Source: Nitratifractor sp. (GTDB taxonomy: Bacteria; Campylobacterota; Campylobacteria; Campylobacterales; Sulfurovaceae). From it: a stretch of DNA of 8,867 nucleotides. Below are positions 1-6,760 of this stretch, one piece after another. Below the pieces are notes generated by a model. The model searched no databases. It was given only the letters and a program-made list of their open reading frames with translations, and had not been told where the DNA came from. The DNA lies in assembly GCA_015490055.1 (NCBI GenBank), contig WFYP01000139.1, positions 1 to 8,867 of the forward strand, written 5' to 3'. How positions within the stretch are numbered: the stretch's first letter is position 1; the number at the start of each line of letters is the position of its first letter. The translations under genes and the position numbers were made by a program.

Positions 1-795
1 AATACCAAGAATCAACCCAATCAATAAAAATAGCATCTCTCTTTTGCTTGCTAATGGTTTTGGAATATTAACTATTTTCTCTTTGCTAAGCAGACTCTCT
101 TCTAGCTCAGTTTGAGTATTAAAATAAGTTAATTTTAGAGCTGGAATTTTATAACTTTCATCACTTATAACTTTAAAGTTTTGTATAAAAGTTGCATACA
201 CTTTACCCTTTAAAACTTTAAATTTTCGTTTTGGCTCATCACTAAAGTATGTTACATTTTTTAAAGGTAGAGTAAAACTTTTTATATCATCAATATTGCC
301 ACTACCTGTAATTTCTAATTTAAAATTTACTGGAGAATTTACCTTGGCTGTTTTAGTTAATCTTTCAAAATGCATATTTAAATTACCACTAATTGTTAGA
401 TTATTTGGTATAGAGTAAACATCTATCTTTGTAGTTTTACTTTTTAATGTATCAGCAATTCTAAAGCCTGTTTTGTTTTCGATTCTCGATACTGTTGCAA
501 CTCTTGGTGCAATATTTATAGTTCCAGTAGCTTGAGGAAATAGAATATAAGTAAAAATTTTATGATAATTACCATTAATTATTGTCTGATTACTTTCGCT
601 TATAAGCTTGCTATATAGTGCTTTATTTTCAAAGCCATTTACAGTAACATATTTAGCTTTTTTAGCATAAATTACTGTAACTTTAGCAACTATTGGCTCG
701 TTTAAAAAGGCTTTTGTTTTTGATAATTTTAAAAAGACTCTATCTTCTGCACTTAGTATAGATATAAATGTAATTAGTATAAATAATTTTTTCAT
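1..795 (-). CDS. batD: BatD-like membrane/periplasmic protein, C-terminus cut by window edge
   Basis: My translation from the ATG at 793-795 gives 265 open residues to base 1, with no stop, so the gene is partial. Residues 1-16 (MKKLFILITFISILSA) form a signal peptide. They are followed by a beta-rich region with the BatD-like opening 'VFLKLSKTKAFLNEPIVAKV' (20-39) and a later 'SPVNFKLEITGSGNIDDIK' segment, typical of the repeated BatD domain. At about 249-265 a hydrophobic helix begins (MLFLLIGLILGI), which should be the C-terminal membrane anchor. BatD proteins are thought to act in the periplasm with the VWA proteins BatA/BatB. If the anchor is near the end, this is a short BatD compared with the roughly 500-600-residue Bacteroides type. 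The assignment rests on cluster position plus weak sequence features. No clear Shine-Dalgarno precedes the ATG, so translation may be coupled to the gene upstream. Confidence is good for the gene and moderate for the family. Confidence 0.8.
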   Translation of the reverse strand, partial: MKKLFILITFISILSAEDRVFLKLSKTKAFLNEPIVAKVTVIYAKKAKYVTVNGFENKALYSKLISESNQTIINGNYHKIFTYILFPQATGTINIAPRVATVSRIENKTGFRIADTLKSKTTKIDVYSIPNNLTISGNLNMHFERLTKTAKVNSPVNFKLEITGSGNIDDIKSFTLPLKNVTYFSDEPKRKFKVLKGKVYATFIQNFKVISDESYKIPALKLTYFNTQTELEESLLSKEKIVNIPKPLASKREMLFLLIGLILGI

Positions 796-827
796 TCAAC
801 CATTATACCATCTGGAGCTTGAACAAA

Positions 828-2489
828 TCAGCGAATTTTATAATCTATTTTGCATAGAGATAAAGCTTTTAGCAAGCTATTTAAATTTATTACACCTTGG
901 TATTTTTTGTTACTATCTACATACGGAACATAAGTTGTATTTAAAATTGTAAATGCTTTAAATAGCCCCTCTTCTAAATTGTTGCTTTCTACATAAAATG
1001 GTCGCTCACTCATAATATCTTTAACTAATATTTTATCTCTTTTTAACACAAAAGAGGGTTTTCGAATGCTTTTTAGTGCGAGAGAACCTATTAATACACC
1101 TTCATCATTTACAACAGGTAAATTTTGCAATCTTTGTCTTCTAAATTTTTTTATTGCATTACTCAAATTATCATCTGCCTTTATAGGTTGTATTTTTTTT
1201 ACATATTGCATTATGTCGCATTTTTTCATAAAATTCATAATTGAACTATTATCTATATCTATGCCTCTTTGCATTAAACTTCTCTTAAAGTACGAACCAG
1301 GCTCCATTTTAGAGAGAAAATATACTGAAATTGCAGACGAGAGCAAAATAGGCAGTAGTAGTTGATAAGAATGCGTTAATTCAGTAATAATAATTGCACT
1401 TCTTAGCGGTGCTTTAGATGTTCCTGCAAGCACAGCCGCACTACCTATAAGGGCAAAAATTCGTGGGTCGAAACCAAAACTTCCAAATTCGCTACCAAAC
1501 CAGTACCCACCAAATGCACCTAGAAAGATAGATGGCGACATAATTCCACCAAACATACCACTACCCAAACTTAAAATTACAGCCACCAATTTTGCAAGAA
1601 AAACTTCAAAAGTGTAGTGCGATACATAGACATCTTCAAAGAGTTTAGATACATATACATAACCAACCCCTTTAACTTCGGGCATAAAACTTATAATTAA
1701 ACCAACTGCAATACCCATAGCAATTACAAAATAGTGCCATTTGCTTCTATATCTTCTTCTTAATATTTTTAATTTGTTAAATGAGTATTTTAAAACCACT
1801 GCAATTAATGTAAAAAATAGTGCACCAAGTGGTATGAACCAAAAGAATTCGTCGTTGTAATCTAATTGTGGTACATAAAATGCTGTATAGTAACCAATAA
1901 ATTTATGTGCAAATAGCGTTGCCGTAGTACATGCAACAATAAGTGGTATTACGATATAAGAGTTGATTTTACCAATTATAATTTCGATACCAAAAAATAT
2001 ACCAGCAATCGGTGCATTAAATGTAGCAGCCAATGCAGCAGATACGCCAGCACTTAGGTAAATTGGGGCATTTATATTTTCTACTTTAAAGAGTTTTATA
2101 AAAACTTCACTAAATAATCCACCCAATTTTGCAATAGGACCCTCTCGCCCTATAGGTACCCCAAAACCAATACTTATAGAGGTAAGTAAAAGTACCAAAA
2201 ATCCTTTGAGCATCGAAAACTTGCCAGTCATTAAAGAGATTTTTTTAGCCACCTCTTCTATAGTTACATTCGAGCGGTTCCTTAAAAATTTTTGGATTAT
2301 CAAATGCGAGCCCAAAAATATTAATGGCATTGTGATTATATGAAAATATTGCCAACTATCAATATTTAAAAATTTATACAGTGCCTCAAAAAGGCTAATA
2401 ACATAACGAAATAGATACGCCGAAGCTCCACCTATTAAGCCAATTAATGTAGGTATTACAAAAAAGTGCCTTATGTCTCCTAGTTTCAT
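828..2489 (-). CDS. ClC-family anion channel/transporter with C-terminal CBS pair
   Basis: A 553-residue polytopic membrane protein of the ClC family, which moves Cl- and related anions across the inner membrane as dimers, either as channels or as H+/anion exchangers. Visible signatures are GREGP at 114-118 with the gating glutamate E116, FNAPIAG at 157-163 followed by the conserved E169, and GGIMSP at 314-319 (the GIFAP-type filter loop). The first filter motif (GSGIP in E. coli ClcA) is not recognisable: residues 71-80 read NRSNVTIEEV. The position matching the internal proton glutamate E203 is I170. After the membrane domain come two CBS domains (about 424-475 and 488-542), which in this family bind nucleotides and tune gating. 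The start ATG overlaps the stop of the preceding ClC gene by 4 nt (ATGA), so the two are probably translationally coupled. The family is certain; channel versus exchanger and ion preference are not. Confidence 0.95.
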   Translation of the reverse strand: MKLGDIRHFFVIPTLIGLIGGASAYLFRYVISLFEALYKFLNIDSWQYFHIITMPLIFLGSHLIIQKFLRNRSNVTIEEVAKKISLMTGKFSMLKGFLVLLLTSISIGFGVPIGREGPIAKLGGLFSEVFIKLFKVENINAPIYLSAGVSAALAATFNAPIAGIFFGIEIIIGKINSYIVIPLIVACTTATLFAHKFIGYYTAFYVPQLDYNDEFFWFIPLGALFFTLIAVVLKYSFNKLKILRRRYRSKWHYFVIAMGIAVGLIISFMPEVKGVGYVYVSKLFEDVYVSHYTFEVFLAKLVAVILSLGSGMFGGIMSPSIFLGAFGGYWFGSEFGSFGFDPRIFALIGSAAVLAGTSKAPLRSAIIITELTHSYQLLLPILLSSAISVYFLSKMEPGSYFKRSLMQRGIDIDNSSIMNFMKKCDIMQYVKKIQPIKADDNLSNAIKKFRRQRLQNLPVVNDEGVLIGSLALKSIRKPSFVLKRDKILVKDIMSERPFYVESNNLEEGLFKAFTILNTTYVPYVDSNKKYQGVINLNSLLKALSLCKIDYKIR

Positions 2490-3880
2490 ATTTTTTTATC
2501 TTCGTCAGGCTTAATACTGTGCGAAGTAAAGTCTTTCAAACTCCCCTTAAAGATATTCTCTTGACCCAAATATAAGCTATAGCCAAAGCTTGTTAAGTAA
2601 CTTGTAATTACTGCTGCTGTCATTGGAATAACAACATCGTTGTGGCTCATTTCGGTAATCATTACAATCGCAGCCAATGGTGTTTTTGCTGCGGCTGCGA
2701 GTGCCGCACCCATACCTGCTAGTGTAAACATTACAAGTTCGTTTGGAAATACATGCCCAAAAATATTACCAAGGGCTGCCCCAATAATCAATACAGGCAA
2801 AATCAATCCGCCTACAATTCCAAAGCCGAGAGTAAAGCTTGTAATTATAATTGTACAAACTATTATTACAAAATCTTCCGAAATCGAAAACTGTGTTTGT
2901 GCTAAATTCGATAAAATTTTCATATCAACAGGAGCTGCTAGCAAATCTGGATTATTAGTATAAAGGTATAAAAAAGCCAAAACAGGAATAGAGATTAAAG
3001 TCCCTATAAATGCCCGTTTTTCGGGGCGAAATATAAATGCTGCTTTTCTTAAAAAGTGAAAGAAAATAGTATAAATATAAATTGTTATAGATATTAAAAA
3101 GCCCATACCAATAATATATGGAATGCTTTTTAAATCCCAAACAGCTTTAGAGTGCAGTAAAATAAATGCGTGATTTCCCCTAAAAAAAGAGAATGTTAAA
3201 TAACTCACAATCGCAGCAACAATCATTGGAATAAATGGACGATAGTTAAAATCGTACATATTTTCTAACTCCAAAGCAAATATTGAACTACCTAGTGGAG
3301 CCTTAAGCAAAGCACCAGTAAACGCTCCTGCACCAATTAAGCCAAGCATATTTTTAAAGCGTTTACCAAAACCATAAGCTCTACCAACCCACTCGCCAAT
3401 ACCAACGCCTAAGTAGAAAGATGGACCCTCTCTACCCGCTATAAATCCGCCAGATAGTGTTAAAATAGAGATAAAAAGTTTAAACAATAATGCCTTGATT
3501 TTTAAATAGTGTTTCGATTTTAAATGCAAAATAGAGAAGCCAATCCCAGGACCAGCTACTTCTCTGTCTTGTTTTACTATAAAACCAGTAATTAGTGCTA
3601 CAAAGAGTGGATATATAAAAAGATAAACGATATTTTCGGATAATTTATCATTTATACTCACAACAAGCAAATCTACAATAGAGGCGATAACACCTGTTGT
3701 AATCCCAATAGCAATAGCAAAAGGAAGCCATCTCCCTATAAAAAATATTATAGATACTGAGTCTATTTTTATGGGGTGAGTGTGAAATTCATCGTTTAAA
3801 ACTCTTTGCAAAAATTTCTTAAAATGTGGCTCATCAGTGCCAAATATAAAATTGTAAAATCTCTTTTTTAACTTCTCCAT
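2486..3880 (-). CDS. ClC-family anion channel/transporter without CBS domains
   Basis: A 464-residue ClC-family membrane protein. It has GREGP at 149-153 with the gating glutamate E151, KAPLG at 193-197 followed by the conserved E204, and GGLILP at 357-362 as the GIFAP-type filter loop. The first filter motif is GPGIG at 110-114, with proline P111 where E. coli ClcA has Ser107. In plant AtCLCa and in mutated ClcA, proline here favours nitrate over chloride. The position matching the internal proton glutamate is L205, with a glutamate one residue later. About 40 cytoplasmic residues precede the first helix. The C-terminus is a short charged tail (KPDEDKKI) and no CBS domain is present. It is the first gene of the ClC pair, 99 bp downstream of batC and behind a good promoter-like box. 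An AAGG ribosome site lies 7 nt before the ATG. The two ClC proteins differ enough to be old paralogues rather than a recent duplication, and may form a heterodimer (inference). Confidence 0.95.
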   Translation of the reverse strand: MEKLKKRFYNFIFGTDEPHFKKFLQRVLNDEFHTHPIKIDSVSIIFFIGRWLPFAIAIGITTGVIASIVDLLVVSINDKLSENIVYLFIYPLFVALITGFIVKQDREVAGPGIGFSILHLKSKHYLKIKALLFKLFISILTLSGGFIAGREGPSFYLGVGIGEWVGRAYGFGKRFKNMLGLIGAGAFTGALLKAPLGSSIFALELENMYDFNYRPFIPMIVAAIVSYLTFSFFRGNHAFILLHSKAVWDLKSIPYIIGMGFLISITIYIYTIFFHFLRKAAFIFRPEKRAFIGTLISIPVLAFLYLYTNNPDLLAAPVDMKILSNLAQTQFSISEDFVIIVCTIIITSFTLGFGIVGGLILPVLIIGAALGNIFGHVFPNELVMFTLAGMGAALAAAAKTPLAAIVMITEMSHNDVVIPMTAAVITSYLTSFGYSLYLGQENIFKGSLKDFTSHSIKPDEDKKI

Positions 3881-3887
3881 TTTAATG

Positions 3888-3914
3888 CCTTAATACTAAC
3901 TTTCAGTTATTATA
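3888..3914 (-). promoter_or_regulatory. Putative promoter (-10) and RBS for the ClC pair
   Basis: On the minus strand the gap between batC and the first ClC gene holds TGTTATAAT, an extended -10 (TG-n-TATAAT; hexamer at 3909-3914). Very T/A-rich DNA lies upstream and there is no obvious -35, which is the usual look of sigma-70 promoters in Campylobacterota. Transcription would start near 3902. AAGG at 3888-3891 is the likely ribosome site. This would let the ClC genes and batD be expressed apart from the upstream Bat genes. TATAAT is easy to find by chance in DNA this AT-rich. Confidence 0.45.
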
Positions 3915-3979
3915 ACATAAATTAATTCACTAAATTAAAATTATAAATATAATTTAATATTTTTTAAAGTTTTGTAAAA

Positions 3980-4684
3980 CTACTGTGTATTATTTGCTTC
4001 TATCGGTATTAACAAAACCTTGGAACTTCTCTCTTTCAATCTATTTTCGGTTCTTTTATTCATTAGCTTTTGATGCACTTTTAATATTTTCGATATATTG
4101 CCATCGCTTCTGTTACTATCGCTATTTATTAAGTCAGATATTTTGCTATTTAATCTATCTAATACATTAAATTTATCTTCTGGTTTATATTTAGCCTCTT
4201 GCATATCTTTAGATACATTTTGGTCATCAAAGTTGTCAAGTTCTGCTTGCGTGGTTGATGATTTAGCATTATTTAATTTTATATCTTGTAAGATTTTCAT
4301 CTGCTTTAGTGCATACTCTAAATTTTGTTTAAATTTTGGATTATTTTCAAACTTTAAGGCATTTCTATAAAAAATTATAGCTTTTAGATAATTTTTTTGC
4401 ATCAAATAAGCATTGGCAATATTGTATAGTTTTTTAGCAGTTAAATTATCGGCTTTTATTAATTTGTAATACTCTATTGCTTTAGTATAATTTTTTAATT
4501 TATAGAGTGTGTTGGCTATATTGTAATAAATTACATCATTTTTTGGCTCTATTTTAGAGTAGAGTTTTAAAGCCTTTTTATAGTTATGACTTTTATATGC
4601 ATTTTGGGCTTTGTATTGTAAATAGTCATTATTTATGGAACTAAAAGCTAAAATAGGCACTAAAAATAATATTAATATCTTCAT
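3980..4684 (-). CDS. batC: BatC-like periplasmic TPR protein
   Basis: A 234-residue protein. Residues 1-16 (MKILILFLVPILAFSS) are a signal peptide without a lipobox cysteine. Three tetratricopeptide repeats follow at roughly 20-47, 51-78 and 84-117, each with the Y/N-x-x-KA-hydrophobic-x-Y pattern (for example NYTKAIEYY and NYLKAIIFY). The remainder, about 120-234, is polar and charged, with little predicted fold apart from a basic helix near 197-215, and ends KVLLIPIEANNTQ. TPR proteins bind other proteins. BatC-type proteins lie next to BatA/BatB in aerotolerance operons and are thought to act as scaffolds on the periplasmic side. The start overlaps the stop of the double-VWA gene by 4 nt (ATGA), and AGGA lies 7 nt before the ATG. 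The TPR fold is certain; the BatC role comes from gene context. Confidence 0.85.
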   Translation of the reverse strand: MKILILFLVPILAFSSINNDYLQYKAQNAYKSHNYKKALKLYSKIEPKNDVIYYNIANTLYKLKNYTKAIEYYKLIKADNLTAKKLYNIANAYLMQKNYLKAIIFYRNALKFENNPKFKQNLEYALKQMKILQDIKLNNAKSSTTQAELDNFDDQNVSKDMQEAKYKPEDKFNVLDRLNSKISDLINSDSNRSDGNISKILKVHQKLMNKRTENRLKERSSKVLLIPIEANNTQ

Positions 4685-6324
4685 AATTTTTTCCTAACTA
4701 AGCTAAGCAAATAGAGAACAAATGCAATAAGCAACGGTATATAGTATAGCTCAGTTTTCTGTTTATGTGGGTTTGGAGAGCTTGTTTTACTATCGATAGC
4801 AGAGATAAAGTCGCCCAAATCGCTACTTGAACTATAGATTTTATAAGCCCCACCACTACTATTGGCTAGCGTTTTTAAGCTCTTTAATGCGAATACCTCC
4901 ATATCACCTAAAGAGTTCTTGAGTACCCTATTATCAACTTTTACAATCGAGCCTTTAGGGGTTGCAATAGCGTAAATATATAGCTTAATATTGTGTCTCT
5001 TTGCAAAAGCTAATGCCTCTTTATAATCACTATTTGTAGAGCTAAATATTATTACAGATTTAAGCTCTTTATTGCTTGCATTTATCGCTTTTAACAGCTT
5101 TAAAATATCGGCTTTATCCCGCTTTATTCCAACTGGCTCTAAGTTTTTTACTAAGTAGCTTAAACGCTCGTAATCTTTGCTTGCTGGCGAAATTAAAAAG
5201 CCTTTGTTTGCATAGGCGTATAGTGCAACACTTTGCCCAGTCAGCTCTTTTAAGAGTTGCTCTATCTTACTTTTTGCAAAAGCTAGACGGTTTGGATAAA
5301 CATCTTTTGCATCCATAGCATAGCTTAAATCTACAGCTACAGCAAAACTTGTATCGTTTTGGCTAGTTAATAGTTGCTTATCGCTTTGCGGACGATAAAG
5401 GGCAATTAGCATAAATATAGCAGTCGCAATCAAGAGAGGCTTGGAGTAACTCTGCTTATAAAATATAGCCAAAAATAGAAGTAAAATAAGTGCAATAGTT
5501 AGTGGATATTGAAAATAGTGCGAATATGAAGCATAACTTTTACTCTCTACTTTTCCACTCTCTAATTTGTTAATTTCGCTGTAAATTAGCTCTAACTCTT
5601 CTGGCTTTAGAGCTTGATAAAACTTACCACCGCTCTGATTTGCAATATCCTCTAAAACCTCTTTATTGTAATCGCCCTTTTTACCCAATGCAATAGTGTA
5701 AACCTTTATATTAAAGCTCTTAATTTTACTTATGGCACTCTGCAAACTTACGCTTTTTACCGTATTTATCCCATCGGTTAGCAGTATCATAACTCTATTT
5801 TTAGAATCACTCTTTTTAAAAATATCTGCACCTAAAAATAGAGCTTCGTTAAGTGCAGTCTGCCTTGAGCCAGCAACTCCTAACTTTATAAACTTTAGCA
5901 TATCTTCTATACTTTTTTTATCGTAAGTTAAGGGCGAAGCCACATAGGCGTAGTTGGCAAATAGGCTAAGGGCGATATTGTCATTTTTTCTCTGCTTTAA
6001 AAAGTTAGCAATTATCTTTTTTGCAACGCCAAAACGGTTATCCTCTTGCATAGAATCGCTTGTATCTAAAAGAATTGAAATATCATAACCCTTAACTTTA
6101 TTAGCTTGATGCATATGCTTTTTTACCGGCGTTGCTAGAGCCAAAACCATAAAAAAAGCTATTAAAAATTTTAAAATTTTAGAGTAATCAAAACTACTCT
6201 TAACAGCCTTTTTTAAAAGATTTAAGTTAGAAAACTCAACTCTTCTAAAGTGCCGATTCAAAAACCAAACAATCAACAAATAGAGTGGCAACAGCAGTAA
6301 AAAATATGGATGCAACAAAGTCAT
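4681..6324 (-). CDS. Two-domain von Willebrand factor A membrane protein (BatA-BatB fusion)
   Basis: A 547-residue inner-membrane protein with two VWA domains. Hydrophobic helices lie at about 5-21, 51-66, 271-289, 296-310 and 526-543. The basic stretches NRHFRR (23-28), YKQSYSK (289-295) and RKKL (544-547) fit a cytoplasmic side, which puts both VWA domains in the periplasm. VWA1 (about 78-255) has a complete-looking MIDAS metal site: DTSDS at 87-91, T156 and D184 in LLTDG. VWA2 (about 325-512) carries the BatB-like stretch DLSYAMDAKDVYPNRL (332-347) but has lost several MIDAS residues: A336 replaces a serine and T430 replaces the TDG aspartate. In most Bat operons BatA and BatB are separate genes, each with its own VWA; here one frame covers both, and the second half lacks the usual first N-terminal helix. 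Such proteins are thought to be remodelled by MoxR ATPases. The ribosome site AGAGGG sits at the edge of a heptamer repeat array. Confidence 0.92.
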   Translation of the reverse strand: MTLLHPYFLLLLPLYLLIVWFLNRHFRRVEFSNLNLLKKAVKSSFDYSKILKFLIAFFMVLALATPVKKHMHQANKVKGYDISILLDTSDSMQEDNRFGVAKKIIANFLKQRKNDNIALSLFANYAYVASPLTYDKKSIEDMLKFIKLGVAGSRQTALNEALFLGADIFKKSDSKNRVMILLTDGINTVKSVSLQSAISKIKSFNIKVYTIALGKKGDYNKEVLEDIANQSGGKFYQALKPEELELIYSEINKLESGKVESKSYASYSHYFQYPLTIALILLLFLAIFYKQSYSKPLLIATAIFMLIALYRPQSDKQLLTSQNDTSFAVAVDLSYAMDAKDVYPNRLAFAKSKIEQLLKELTGQSVALYAYANKGFLISPASKDYERLSYLVKNLEPVGIKRDKADILKLLKAINASNKELKSVIIFSSTNSDYKEALAFAKRHNIKLYIYAIATPKGSIVKVDNRVLKNSLGDMEVFALKSLKTLANSSGGAYKIYSSSSDLGDFISAIDSKTSSPNPHKQKTELYYIPLLIAFVLYLLSLVRKKL

Positions 6325-6332
6325 TTAACTAC

Positions 6333-6430
6333 CCTCTGCCCTTCATCCTTTATCCCAACTCCTTCATCCCTCATCCTAGCCCCTTCATCCTTTATCCTAA
6401 ACCCTTCACCCTTCTACCTTCATCCTTACC
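6333..6430 (-). repeat. Tandem heptamer array, 14 degenerate units, consensus ATGAAGG
   Basis: Read on the minus strand, every seventh position is in register for 14 consecutive units, all ending in GG and nearly all in AGG: GGTAAGG, ATGAAGG, TAGAAGG, GTGAAGG, GTTTAGG, ATAAAGG, ATGAAGG, GGCTAGG, ATGAGGG, ATGAAGG, AGTTGGG, ATAAAGG, ATGAAGG, GCAGAGG. A weaker 21-bp super-period is visible (ATGAAGG recurs every third unit across 6340-6388). The array covers the last 12 sense codons and the stop of the upstream gene, the whole repeat-bearing gap, and the Shine-Dalgarno of the double-VWA gene. It is more GC-rich and strand-biased than its surroundings. It resembles in kind the short tandem heptamer repeats described in cyanobacteria, though I cannot say it is related. 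Confidence 0.9.
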
Positions 6431-6760
6431 AATAAACTCTTTAATCTTCGCCATAATCTCTTCATCTACAACTTTAGCATTTTGGCTATACTTATACGGC
6501 TCTAACTCCTTTAAAAGTGCTTCTAGCTTGGGGCTACTATTTTGCTCTTTTGCTATAACTGTAAATTGGTACAAAAGCTCTTTTGTAGGGTTGCTAAAAT
6601 CTAAGCTTTTATAAAGGTTTTTGCAAGCTACTTTTTTGCTTTTTCTGTAGCGAAAAAATAGCACCAAAAGGGTTATTAAAATAGCTACTACTAAACTTAC
6701 TAACAGATATATATAAATATAAAAGTCATTAGTAATAATTGGCTCTATATCGTTAGGCAT
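6392..6760 (-). CDS. Small single-pass membrane protein of the MoxR/Bat cluster (DUF4381-like position)
   Basis: A 122-residue protein with an acidic N-terminus (MPNDIEPIITND), one strong transmembrane helix at about 14-36, then the basic RYRKSKK. This gives a periplasmic N-terminus and a cytoplasmic body. The body has helical, charged segments, including LLKELEPYKY (82-91) and EEIMAKIKEFIG (100-111). Its place between DUF58 and VWA genes is where MoxR clusters often carry a DUF4381-type membrane protein, but I do not see enough similarity to name the family. It starts 8 nt inside the end of the DUF58 gene, with AGAGGTG just upstream of the ATG. Residues 111-122 (GKDEGRRVKGLG) and the stop are encoded by the heptamer array, so the C-terminal tail is probably not ancestral and the original end was near residue 110. 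The gene itself is well supported; its function is unknown. Confidence 0.8.
   Translation of the reverse strand: MPNDIEPIITNDFYIYIYLLVSLVVAILITLLVLFFRYRKSKKVACKNLYKSLDFSNPTKELLYQFTVIAKEQNSSPKLEALLKELEPYKYSQNAKVVDEEIMAKIKEFIGKDEGRRVKGLG

Noticed and set aside
2955..3140. Minus-strand 61-codon aromatic-rich frame inside the first ClC gene
   Set aside because: It lies wholly inside the ClC frame, has a composition typical of an out-of-frame AT-rich reading, and has no start context.
828..3880. ClC pair as a recent tandem duplication
   Set aside because: The two proteins differ in length, filter motifs and CBS domains, and share only family-level motifs, so they are old paralogues.
3966..3983. 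Inverted repeat AGTTTT-gt-AAAACT at the batC stop, as a terminator
   Set aside because: The stem is only 6 bp and mostly A-T with a 2-nt loop, and on the minus strand it is followed by an A-rich stretch and not a T run. It is too weak to call.
6285..6614. Plus-strand open frame with proline-rich repeats (PFILYP/PSSLP)
   Set aside because: The apparent protein repeats are the reverse strand of the DNA heptamer array, and the frame lies over the real minus-strand membrane and VWA genes. No ribosome site was noted.
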